NCBI GenBank assembly: GCA_964017065.1
Contig: OZ024790.1
Span: 11,598,624 to 11,662,623, forward strand
Direction of reading: 5' to 3'
Length of the DNA: 64,000 nucleotides
Origin: Haliclona indistincta
Lineage: Eukaryota > Porifera > Demospongiae > Haplosclerida > Chalinidae
Position numbers and translations under genes: made by a program. The stretch's first letter is position 1, and every line of letters begins with the position of its first letter. The notes beneath the pieces were generated by a model. The model ran no database searches, was not told the origin of the DNA, and saw only the letters and a program-made list of their open reading frames with translations. This document shows positions 12,129-25,800 of this stretch, piece by piece.

Positions 12129-15100
12129 ATGGCGAATACAATGCTACTGGTCTCTCTAATAGTGAGTTGCAGTAGTTAGTGTGGTGATCTCGTGTGCGAG
12201 TTCGCTCCGGCGCATTCCGTTTAAATGTTTTGTGGAAATAGGTCATCTCCCTCTCGCGCTTGTTTTTTTCCTGTACATATACTGTTCTGTTTATGGTTGT
12301 GCGGCACACCAATGTGCTTTTCAGTAGTTGCATGGCTCTAACGCCATGTACTGCAGTAATACAGCAGTAGCTAGTAGTCCAGAGGGTTATATGCATAATA
12401 TTGTAGTAACGTGAACAGAGAACCCGACAAGAGAGGAATTCACTGGTACGTGTGTATCAAAATTCTATTTTTCAAATCACAATCACAACACACAGTATTT
12501 AAACAGAGAGAGGGTCTGTGTACTGTTTGTCCACTCTATTATAGTCATGTTTTATTTTATCATAATAATATTATTATTGGACAGTGCAACATTCAAAAAT
12601 TAAGAATACTCAGCTTATTTTCATGATAGTATTGCAGTGCATAGTTTGAAAAACAGAAAGTACCACCAATTTAGCAAAGAAGTTTGCTTATAATTATTAT
12701 GACCTCCAAACAATCACTAGACCACACCCTCTTTAGAATGCAAGGCTGAAATGGAAGGTGTGGTCTGAGAGATAGATAGGGTTCTTGAGCTTATTGTGCC
12801 TGGGAATTTCCGTGTGCTTATGTCAAGTAATTGGTTAGTTCAGACCAACAACCATGTATAATCACATAGAGCTGAGGTCAATGAGGCAGCTTGCAAGTCC
12901 AATCAAGTCTAAACATGCAAGTCCCCCAAAAATTATTACCTGCGTCACACATTTTGTGTACTCTCACTCCTCCTCCTGTCATACATTAATGTGTATTCAC
13001 TCCACTCTGTGTGCTACCACCCCACCCTTGTACTGACTGGATGTGTCCCATGATCATCATCTACTATTGTTAAGGTGACACCGATACCTGCAGTAAGAGG
13101 CACACTGTTGGTCCTCCTGCGAGTTCCTCAGGAGGTTCAAGGTCAGTTGTGCAAAGTGCCTGTCTACTACAATGGATCCGGCTAAATTGCTATAATATTT
13201 TTCTCTACAAAATCAGAATGATCCTACTTAAATTTTATTTTTATCTTTACCTACTCAGTTGCATTCCTATTATTAAAACTCTTGACCACATTATGATAAT
13301 AGATATGACAGCTTGTAGGACACACACACACACGCACGCGCACACACACACACACACGCACACGCACGCACGCACGCGCGCACACGCACGCACACACATG
13401 TCACTTGTTTTATTTGCTGCAAAGTGGTATGCAGGCCATGTACACCCCATACAGTTGGTTTTTCTTTAAAAATCAAGTACTAAGAATAAGATAAACATTC
13501 TGACACTCATCTCAAACATGAAATATCGGGGGACAAACAGTACCATACACAGAGATTTTAGCTGGTGATAGTATGATAGTTTATTCAGCTTAGAATTAAG
13601 ATACAGAATTTAGAAAATATTCTGAAATGTACATTTGTCAAACTGATACAAAACATGAAGAATGGAATTTTTGAACTGCTAGTTTCGAAATGAAAATCGA
13701 GTGGACAAACAGTACATACTGTTTTCCATAGCATAATGCCTGTCTAATGAATAATTTTGTTGTGTTTCTGACCAGTGTCAACTTTTGATGTTGTTAAAAT
13801 TGGTTTTCTCTCGTTTTTCGGCATAGATCACAGCAATGGCTGCTCTACTCTGCTCCAGTGTGCTGGCACAAGATGGCTGCCAGAGCGGCTTTTATCGGGT
13901 CTCTATTCCAGAAGACAGTGCGGTGTGTGCAGTATAGCGTATACCAGCATCTATTCAAAAAGCACACCACTGGTACTAGTATTGTAGAGCTTAAGATGCC
14001 TGTCAAAATCCTCTTAGAGAAGCTACATGTAGCTCTCACAATAATAAGTGTGCTTCATGATCAGCATATTAATACATTAGTGTGTTAGTGTGTGTCCAAC
14101 ATGTGTACAATCATGTTGTGCATACATGTGTCTCTTCTCACACACAGATTGGTACTCATCTTCTTCAGCTCCTTTCACCAACAGACGCCATGATTGTACT
14201 CAACAACACCAGGAGCTCATTCGCTATTCTTCCCAACGGTACTCTAGTTACTGCTGTGGTCCTTGATTGTGAGCAACAAGTCGACTATACATTAACTATT
14301 GTTAGTCAGGAAGAAGGACTGTTGGTACCACTAGCCGTCGTGTGGGTTACTGTGAGTGATGTGGCGGATACTGCTCCTGTCTTCAACCAGCAAGAGTACC
14401 AGGTGTCTGTACCAAGGAACCTCACTGTGGGCACTGTCATTGCAACAATTACAGCGACCACTATGGACCTAGCAACACCATCTTACTCTCTTTTTGCTGC
14501 TAGCACCACTGGGTTTTTCGCCATCGGCAGTCGTTCTGGTAACATCACTCTGCTATCTCTTCTCCCTCCTCGTGTGGGCTCACCTTATCGTCTAGTGATC
14601 GTGGCTACCAGTGGTACCAATGGACCATCTGCTGAAGCTGTCATCATAGTAACAGTGTCACACACTAACACACCTCCTTTCTTCTCGTCCTCCTCGCTGG
14701 TCCTGGGTGTTGCTACCACACCCACCGTAGGGTCAGTGTTTGGGTACGTACTAGCCAGTAACCATGATGACCCTAACACTCCAGAAGGGACTATTACTTA
14801 CTCTATTCCTGATAATGTGAGTTGTTGATCATATGATAATAATAGTTGTTTTTATTTTACTAACAGCGTCTGCCTGTGATAAGTGAGTGTTACTTCCCTC
14901 TTCTCTCTCTTTCTCTCCTTCTCTCTCTCTCTCTCTAGAGCCCGATCGGTGTACTGTCTAGCGGCGCTGTGTTCTTCAAGCAGTCATTAGCTTCCTCTCT
15001 CTCTACAACAGTGCTAGCTAGTGATGCTGGCAACCCTGCACTAACTGCCTCTCTGCTCCTCAATGTAACTCTATCTCTGCAGTCTCCTGTAATCAACCAG

Positions 15101-16023
15101 CTCGAGTATGCTTTCAGCGTCTCTGAGACTGCACCTTCCTCTCCTCTAGTGACTGTGGGTGTGGCTGGTGATAGTGAGGGTGTGATCTACGAGATCCTGG
15201 AGGGCAATACTAATGTGAGTCAACGAGTGAGTGTACAACTATGACTAGTTTTTCTATAATGCTGAAGTTAGTGTCACCTTCATGCACTAATGTGTTCAGT
15301 CTCTGATCATTCTCCATCGTGTGAATAGAGACAACAGTGACTACAGAGACTGAACACATTATTGAACGAAGGTGACGCTGCACACTGCACACTCCACACT
15401 TTTCACCTCACATTGCAAGATGACACCAACTCACTGTAGCATAGACTAGTTATGGTGTGTGATGTGTATGTGACTGGTCTGGTGGTTAGTACCAGCTAAT
15501 TTAGTGTGTGTGTGTGTTATTGAGTTGCACAGCTCATTCCTCCCAGCAGTGTAATCACAGCATACCATGCTGGTTATGTCTTCTCCTAAACAGGAGATAA
15601 TCAGCATTAATTCCAGTAATGGAGAGTTGTTGGCTGCTCAATCACTCAATCATGAGGGAGTTGCTATCTATAGTCTGCTAGTGGGTGCCAGGAGGTCAGG
15701 TCATCTAGCTACCTGCCTGGTGACTATCACTGTACTGGATGAAAATGAGCCACCTACCTTCAGCAGACCTGTTTACAAGGTACTGTTACCATAGCAACGA
15801 CGTGTTGTTGTCATACTTGAGCAAATGTTTACAACTTTGCATTATTGTTAACATTCTTTAAAAATATGAAATTGTCAGTAGACACTAGATAATTATTATA
15901 AAGCTGCTGTTGGTGTTGCTGGTGTTTTATTGTTCTTGTACCCACTGAGCTACAGCAACCCTCCCAACAGTGTGGTATTATAGTATAGATGCTACCATGC
16001 ATCCTGTATGACCCTCCCTTCCT

Positions 16024-16074
<51 letters not shown>

Positions 16075-19000
16075 CTCTCTTTCTCCATCCCTCCCTCCCT
16101 CTATCTCTGCTTTTCTCTCCATATCTAACGCTCTACCTCTCCATAGGTCACCATCCCGGAGAACTCTCCTTTGGGTAGCACTGTACTAGTCCTCACAGCT
16201 CATGATCAGGACGCGGGCCAGAATGGTGTCATCTCTTACTCCTCTCAGTCCCTCCCATCTCCCTTCTCTCTCACTCCACCATCCGCCATTATACTTGACC
16301 AGCCTCTTGATCGCGAGTCTGTTGCTGTCTTTAGCTTCACTGTCACAGCCAGTGATGGTGGTACTCCGCCTCTATCCAGTGAGGCAATGGTGATTGTTAC
16401 CGTGGGCGACATTAATGACCACACCCCTCAGTTCATTGGGCCTCTCTCAGCTGAAGTAATAGAGAACCTGCCCAGAGGGAAGCTTGTCGCCCAGCTGAAC
16501 GCAACGGATCCTGATGAAGATAGTAATGGAGCTATATCATTTTCTCTACTGGGCCCTCCTGTTGCCCTTCATTACCTTGTGCTGTCTCCTAGAGGAGAAC
16601 TGCTGACCAGGAGATCCATTGATAGAGAGATCATCCCGCTCATACTTGGTGAGGTAGAGGTGAGGGACAATGGCCGCTCTCCTCGCTCATCAAAAGCAAC
16701 CATTAGAGTCACAGTGAACGATGTAGGTGACACACCACCGGTCTTTACACAGCTTAGCTACTCCATTGAGTTCAGCCGACCCCTTACAGCAGGTGAAAGG
16801 GTGGACACCATTACAGCATACTCCCAGTCCTCTACGATAAGCTATGCAATTTCTGGCAGTGACTTGTTCTCCATCGACCCATCCACTGGTGCTCTCTCTG
16901 CTGTTAGCTCCCTAGCATTGGAGTCCATCCATCAGTTCAACATCATAGCAACGTCTAGCGATACCAGTGCCTTTGTATCTTATACTATCACCATCACTCC
17001 CTCCTCCCCTCCATATGTACGACCTCACTCCGTCTACCTGTCTGCTCCATCTTACCTTCTTCCTGATCACTCACTGATCACTGTAGGCACAGACCTGACT
17101 AATCCTTCCTCCTTCTCTCTCAATTCTTCCTCTCTCCTCGTGCGTGACCTCTTCTCCATCAATGCTACCTCGGGTCAGATCACTGCATCAAACAGTATTG
17201 ATAGTGGACGATACAATCTCAATGTGTCTGTTGATGGAGTGGGCGGAGTTGGTTTAGGGATTGTGATGGTAAGGGTGAACCTAGTGACGACTGAATCACT
17301 CGGCAATGCTGTCATTGTGTCTCTTCCCCTAATTCCGTTGGAACTCTTCCTGCAGCGATCAGTTGACCAGCTAGTAATGGCGGTGCAGTCATCTCTCTTC
17401 TGCTCTTCCTCTCAAGTAGAGTTCTTTGCTGTCCAGAGCACTTCCGAGGGTGGCACAGAGGTAGCCATTGCTGTACGAACTCCAGGCCTAGTCGACTTCT
17501 TCCCTCATGTCATGATACTCGATGAACTTCTTCGTAGCCATACCCAGATACAGCAACAGCTTGGTACAGCTGTTGTTCTTCAACCAGTGGATCCATGCTC
17601 CAGCAGCCCATGCAGTAACTATCAGCTGTGTAGTAACACTATTCAACTAGGCTTTAGCCTGCGTACCACCTCTACACCTCATGTGACCTCTCTATCAACC
17701 AGCTTCACTCCATCTTTTGTGTGTGAGTGTCCCAGAGGGTTCTTGAGTACTAATGGCTGCATTCAGCTAGCTAGTCACTGTGATACTGATCCATGCATGT
17801 TTGGCTGCATTCAGCTAGCTAGTCACTGTGATACTGATCCATGCATGTTTGGTGGAACATGTGTTGAACTACTGGGAGACTATCGCTGTAAGTGCCCTAG
17901 CTTCACTTCCGGCAAGAACTGCTCCATTGTGTGTCCCTCATCGTCCTGTGAGCTATGCTCTCCCAATCCTTGTCGTAATGGTGGCTTATGCTCCGATAGT
18001 GATGGCACTGTGTCTTGCTCCTGTCCTCCTGGACACACTGGTGATCGCTGTGAGCTTACCTCAGTTCAATTCTCTTCTCCATCATACGCTCGTCTTGCTG
18101 ACCTGCTCGAGCCCACTAACCGTCACACTATCACACTCTCCTTCTCTACCATCACACCCACTGGCCTCGTGTTGTATACTGGTGAGGGTTAACTTAGCAA
18201 CCACTCAGTGCCGCTGTATACAAACACTGCAGTATAATGACACACAACACAACTGATAGTTTCACCTTCACTGAACAATAATGTGATTACTATATTGTTG
18301 TTGCTTCATATCATAAGAGGGTTTGTTTCTCTCTTGCTGTAGGTTACCCTGGGCAAGGTGGGGAGCTGCTGGCTGTTGAGCTAGTACTGGGACAGATTAG
18401 AGTGACCTCTCACACTCGTGGAGTAATGGAGTCAGCACAGACTACAGCTGTACATACACTGAGCGATGGCCAATGGCACACTATCACCATGATAGTGACT
18501 GAACAGGTATAAGTACATTAGAAATTCTCCACGACAGCTAGTATACAGTCTACCTAAGCAGTATACATTACCTTTGTCTTTGTGCATATTCATTCATCCA
18601 TTCCTCTCTTCCTTCATCTCCATCCATCCATCCATCCATCCATCCATCCATCCATCCATCCATCCATCCATCCATCCATCCATCCATCCATCCATCCATC
18701 CATCCATCCATCCATCCATCCATCTATCTCTCTCTCTATCAGGCTATCTTGGTCACCATTTCTGATTGCTCCACAAGTGCTGTAAAACTCATAAACAACA
18801 ACGACCAGTGTACCCTATCCATCAATATTAACAGCTCTTCCACTAGGTACACGGCCACACATGTCAATGGCCTCTTGCCATGATCTTTTACTTCTATAGG
18901 TTGGTGAGTGGGCAGTACCCAGTGTATGTGGGCGGGGTCCCACCTTCTCCAGCTACCTTCCCTCTACTGAGCTCAGCGTTCAGTGGGTGTGTGAGAGATG

Positions 19001-22000
19001 TGATGGTGGACAATGTGATAGTCGACTTCTCAGCAGCCGATATGAGTGGTACCATAACTCACGGGTGTTCTCCACTGGAGATGTCATGTGACTGTGGAGG
19101 TGGGGCTTGTGACCTGGTATGGAACGGCTATATCTGTGCTGACAGCAGTGAGTCCACCTAATCACGTGACCTGTGTTGACCTCTCTTCCTATCAGGTGAC
19201 CCGCCTGCTGTTACCATGGATACTGGTCATGTCAACATCACCTCTGGTCTCCCGGTACAGCTCACTAGTCTCTCTATCTCTGTGAGGACCAGGAGCAGGT
19301 ATTCCCTGCTAGCACAGTTCGGACAAGATGCTGTCCTTGAGGTACATAAACACACATGCGCATACACACACACACACACACACACACATACACACACACA
19401 CATACACACATGTGCATATTAATATAGTCAATGCTTGTCTCTTACTTTAAATAGAAGAATTTTAATTAATAACTATTATTTTCTCATGAAATTTGTAAGC
19501 ATGTTAATGAGCTTGTGATAATTCTATCTAATCGTTTGTTGTCTCTCTCTCTTGTTTAGCTAGTCTATGGTAGCGTGGTATATCGTCAGAGTAGCTGCAA
19601 TGCTCCTATTATACAAGTAGATGGGCAGATCAATGACGGTCTATGGCACACCATCACACTATCACTCACTCCTACCATCTCACTATCACTGGACAATGGT
19701 CGTGTGAATATCACTCTCACAAACTCACTCTCCTACACCCTCACCCAACTCACTATCGGCAGTGACCACGCTCCCTACAGTGGGTGTGTCCGTGGTGTCT
19801 CTATCAACTCACAGTTCATTAACCTGACTGATTCTGATAATATGGCGACACCTGATGTTATCTCTGGATGTTCTAGTAACCAGTCCTGTCCCAGTAACCC
19901 ATGCCCTATGGATAGTACGTGTACTAATGATTTCGGTGACTTGGAGTGTACATGTGATATAAGGCGACGTGCTGAAGGTGGACAGTGTATTGACTCATGT
20001 GCCAGCATGCCGTGTGTCCATGGAGACTGCAGAATCAATACTGGCATTCTCTCCAAGTTCATCTGTGCTTGTACTCCACCATTTTTTGGACTCCTGTGTG
20101 ACCAGAAGACTCAGCTATGCGGTGCAGCTCATTATACGTCTAGTTGCTCCAGCTCAATGACATCATTCTGCCGACCGTGTGTGTGTGATCATGAGGGTGT
20201 GGTCAAGAATAATGTATGTGACACAACGTGTGGTAACTGCACCTGTGATGTAAGCTACAGTTATGATACACTCACTTGCTTACTCTCTCTCACTCTCTCA
20301 CTCTCCCTTCCTTCTCTCTCTCTCTCTCCCTCACCTCTCTCTCTCCCTTCTCTCACATAGTCTACACTCACTTGATCTCTCTCTCTCTCTTTCCAGTCTT
20401 CTCTGGGTACCTACTCTCCACCCGGTGACCTCCACTGTCAACTTTGCGACTGTGATCCTAATGGTTCAGTCTCTACTCGCTGTGGACTGGAGGATGGGCA
20501 ATGTGAGTGCCGTCCCAACATGGCTGGTCGACGCTGTGATCGCTGTAACACAGACTATGCTGGGTTTGAAGATGGCTGCAGAGGTAGAGCTAAATTTGTG
20601 CATGATAATTGATAAACAAACTCATTTTGTGATAACCAGCCTATAAATTATTTTGTGATACTTACAGTGTTTTAAATACTGTACTGTATTTTTACTGGTT
20701 ACTGTCACAATTTATTCCCTCCATCATGCAGTTGCTGTATCAGTGCAAGGAACCTTCAAGATGGTGGCACTAGACTCTGATTATAGTGTCTGTTCCTCTT
20801 CTCTCTCTAGTATCTCTGATGTGCTCAAGTCTGCTGTAAGCCATGCCCTCTCTCTGCTGCATTATCCTATCATTGTCTCTCACTAGATGCTGTTGCAACT
20901 ACAGAGGTTTGGTCTACCATGGAAGATAGTGATAGACCAGTTAACTATACATGACAAGTAAGCATTATAGTGTACATTGTTTATTACACCTCTCTCTCTC
21001 TCTCTCTCTCTCTCCCTCCCTCTCTTTCTCTCTCTGTGTAGTACTAGTGGTAACGTCACGTACAGGGTCCAGGCTTACTCAGTGTCTCCCTCCCTCGCTC
21101 TTCCCTCACTCCACACTCTTGCTGCTGTCATGCAGACTGTGGTGGCTAGAGGCCGTATAGCACTGTACGAAGTTGCTAATAATACTATCACTGGTGAGTG
21201 AGTGAGTGAGTGAGTGAGTGAGTGAGTGAGTGAGTGAGTGAGTGAGTGAGTGAGTGAGTGAGTGAGTGAGCGAGCAAGCAGGAGGGCAGGCGAGTGAGTG
21301 AATGAGTGAGAGTGAGTGAGCTTGTTCTCTCTCTCTCTTTCTCTCTCTATAGAGTCCTGTAGTACCAACCCGTGTTCTCCTGGTGCTAACTGTACTGATA
21401 GTGATGGTAGTGTAGTGTGTAGTTGTACCACTGGAGAGCAAGATGGAGTACTGTGCAGGAAAGAACTACCACAGGTAGTATGATATCTCACTCACTCGCT
21501 CGCTCGCTCACTCACTCACTCACTCACCCACTCACTCACTCGCTCGCTCACTCACTCACTCACTCACTCACTCAGCTCACTCACTCACTCACTCACTCAC
21601 TTAATCACTCACTCATCTGTCCTGCCTTCACTTCAGGGATGTGTTGGTACTGATATTGATAAAGATGGCATCCCTAATAGCTGTGACAACTGTCCTTATC
21701 TCTTCAATCCTGACCAGCGTGATCACGAGTGCCAGGCAGTAGATGGGTCTTGCCCATATGATCTCTCAGAGGGTCTGCTTTGGTCGCTCACTCCTGGTGG
21801 TGAGGAGGTGGAGCGACCATGCCCTGCACCTCGATCGGGTGTGGTGAGACGACAGTGTAATGGTTCAGGAACCTGGCTGAACACTAGTCTGGGTATGTGC
21901 CTGTCACCATCTGGTCGTCAGCTCAATGATACTGTGAGCTCGCTAACCCACTCCCTACCTCACTAACCTCCTCCTCTCCTCTCTCCAGCTAGCTGAGCTC

Positions 22001-22819
22001 AGTAGTACTGACATGTTCTTCTCCAGTGATGCTCTAGAGCATGTAGCTACACAGCTAGGCTCTCTGACTGCTTCTTCAACCACCACTGCTGATCTATTGG
22101 TTGCTGCTAGACTCCTCAAGGAGCTACTGTCCCCTGATCTACTGGACTCACTCACTCCCTCTCTCCTTCAGCCATTAGTGTCTGCTGTGAGCAATCTCAC
22201 TAACCCATCACGTACACAGCAATGGAGGCAAGTAGCTAATAACATGTTGCTGCTGACAATGGAGGCACTAGTGAACAGGTAAGGACTACTCACTCACTTA
22301 CTCATTCACTCACTCACTCACTCACTCACTCACTCACTCACTCACTCACTCACTCACTCACTCACCCACCCACCCACTCACTCACTCTCTTCCTTTACTT
22401 ATGATTCTCTTGTTGACCAGGTCCACTGAAGCACAGCAAGATGATGGTGAACTGACACTACCTAGTGAACACGCTAGCATGAAGGTGGCTCGTCAGAACC
22501 AGTTCAATGGAGTTGAGTGGAGCGTGCCTAATGGAGGGTCAGTGTATCTACCAGCTGGACTAGCTGATAGTGATGGTAGGTAGACTCACTCACTCACTCA
22601 ATCAATCACTCACTCTCTCTCTCTCCAGCTGGTGAAATACAGACGTCTCTTCTCTTCCTTTCCTCCTTCTCCCAGTCCCTTCCTGTGACCATACCCAACA
22701 CCATGGCTACCAGTCCGATCTGGGTGATCACCATCAAAGGAGGCGGAGTGAACCCTCATAATCTCACTCAGCCGCTATCAATCACCTTCCCTAGACAAGA
22801 AAACCAGGTATAGCGAGAG

Positions 22820-22858
<39 letters not shown>

Positions 22859-25800
22859 AAAGAACCATTATTCTAAGTTATCTTCTAGTACATGTGCATG
22901 TTACGGACCATTTTGCAACCCGGACCGTTTTAAAACGGGCCGCCGGCTTTAAAATGGGCTGGCCCGTTTTAAATCCAGCTGGCCCGATTTAAAACGACGT
23001 TAGCGGGTCAGCCCGTTTTAAAACCGCGGCATGATACATTAGCATATTATTTGATGTACTTATTTTTATAGAAGTGGCGTTCTAGCTAGTTCCATAGGCT
23101 CTCTGGCACATCAATGCTCTGCATGCTTACTCTACGTGTACATTTTGCACAGCCATGCGTGCTTTCTTTGTCAACTTTATGTTAATTTTTAACGCATGAT
23201 GCATGCTATAGGTACAATGAGTACATGCAGTGACTACAGTGCTTGTGAATTTGTGTTGGGATTCTTCCTCGTTAGTGCAAGAGTCATCACTTGCAGTGCA
23301 AGAAAATGTTCGGTACACCGTGAAAATTTTTACACGATTACTTCTTTCCAGCACGAATGTCAGTCCGCCTCAGTTTGGCGTCAGGAAGAACTTGAAGCAT
23401 TCGGTCGAGAACGAATTGAACGAATCTTCCATTACGGATCGTCGCCAGCAGTGAGAACTCTAGCCTAAGCTGCGTGTAACGATCTAACAATACTCACTCA
23501 GCTGCATCGACAACATGTGACAGGGCATTTCCATACGCTTGATCATCTATATCGCGCAGATACACTACTGCGTATATCGCGCAGTTAAATTGCTGGCCGG
23601 CTTTAAAACGGGCTAGCCGGCTTTGAAACAGGCCGGTCGGCTTCAAAACGGGCCAACGGTTGTAAATCAGTCCGTAACATGCATACATGTACTTAATTAT
23701 TATGTGCAAAGTGTAATCTGCTAGTGAGTTTGATAGTTTTTGTACATTGGACTCTTATAAACATGGTTTAGTGTATGTTGTGTGTGTGCCTAGGTATGAA
23801 TACATGACAGAAATAGAATATCTACAAATGTATTCTATTCAGTCGATGTATGTGTTGTGTTGCTGTGTGTGTTCCGGTAGTATAGCATCTTAGTCAAAGA
23901 CCCTTGTTATGTTCATAAACCAGTCTTACAACGAGTGTAGATGATGATTTAAATGTAGGTTACATACCACGTTAGCGGGATATAATGACCTGTTATATCC
24001 CGGAGAAAGGGCGCACTTCCCAGACTTTACGAGAGCTCTAGCCAATTCCTGAGGGATATAACAGGTCATTTGTCCCGCTAACATGTGATATAACTTACTT
24101 GTGCCATGCTAAAAGCTGTTCTGATCTTGGGCACATGACGCAGAGGGAGTTATGACCTGTTAATTCCCTCCAATACTGCAATCTAATTGGTCAGAATAGA
24201 CTTAGTATGGTATAAGCAGTGTTAGTGAGTGAGTGTTAACAATATAAAACACACATAAAACACACACCAGCTAGTAAAGACAAGGCAAGGCAAGTTGTGT
24301 TTGTAGTAGTATAGCTAGCTTGTGGTATGTGAGTGAGTAGTGGCTCCTACCTATGTGGTGCTAGCTAACTAACACACTACCAGAAACAGTAGTTGTTGAC
24401 CACTTCTGTCACGTGTGTGTAGAACGGAACAGCTGTCTGTGTGTTTTGGAACTACACCAGCAGTCGCTGGGACCTTAATGGCTGCCAACTAGTGTCTCCC
24501 TCTACCATTCAACCTGTGTGTCGCTGTAATCATCTATCATCCTTCACACTGCTAGTAATGGCTACCAATGACCAGGTCAGCTAGCAGCTAGGGCATGTCT
24601 CCTTCATAGTGATGCTGTATCTCCCTCTCTCTCAGGAAGATTCTCCATATGCTGTGTCTATATTCAACAGCCTAATACTTGGATTCACCAGCTTACTGTT
24701 GCTAGCTGCACTGTTTATGCTCTGCCTCAGAGAGTAAGTGATCTCTCTCGCTTGCTCTCTCTCTTTCTCCTTCCCTCCCTCCCTCCCTCCCTCCCTCGAT
24801 CCCTCCCTCCCTCCCTCCCTCTCTCTCTCTCTCTCATTGCTGCTCCTATTATTTGTAGGAAGAACAGGAAGAGTCAGTTCACAGTGGCTGGGTTCCAGCT
24901 AGTCCTTTCTCTGATGATACTCCATGTCTTGTTCCTTGTTGCTCAAAACTTCCTCCTAACTCTCGATATCCCATGTACTGTACTAGCTGTGATAATGCAG
25001 TACCTGTTGCTAACAGCACTTGTTTGGGTCCTCGTGCTATCATTCACTCTCCTCCTCATTGTGAGGACAGGAGACCATCCCAGACTAATGCTGTTCAAGA
25101 TATTCTCCTCCATCTTAGCATGGGGTACGTAAGCAGCTGTATAGCCCTGCCCCGCCTATCATGATGCTGGTCTCTTCTCTCTATAGTGACTCCACTAGCA
25201 TATACTGGAGTGTGTGTCATTGTTCAACTCACTCAGCCCTCTCTCCTCACAATGTACGGCACTCCACGATACTGCTGGGCTGCCCCTGGACTAGCTACCT
25301 ACCTAGCTGCACCTCCATTAGCCATTATACTGGTGAGCATGCAGACACTAGCATGATCACTCACTCACTCAATCAATCAATCAATCAATCACACTCAATC
25401 ACTTACTCGCACACTCACTCTTTATCTATCTCTCTGTGTAGCTACTGGTGCTAGTAGTAATGGTGGCTAGCACTGCTCTGTTGTATTGTAAAGCATCGTC
25501 ACCAAATGAGACTACTCCAAAGCACCGACTGAAGTGAGTCACATGTACTCACCGACTAGCTGTATAACTGTCCTCTATCACTAGGTTCTTCTTGCTGTTC
25601 TTGTGGTCAGTATTAATCTTGTTCTTCTCCACCTGGTCCTTTGGCTGGCTTGCTATAGCTGGCAGCCATTGGTCCCAACCTGTCCCCGAGGTACTGGATC
25701 ATCTCTTTGGCGGCAGCAATGTGCTACTAATAATACTGATTGTGGTCATAATGTCATTCGGTGATGATATACTGGAGTACTGTCAAGACAAGTCGCACCT

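Noticed and set aside
18574..18785. ORFs of H-P-S-I repeats
   Set aside because: Translation of the (ATCC)n microsatellite in a GPCR intron.
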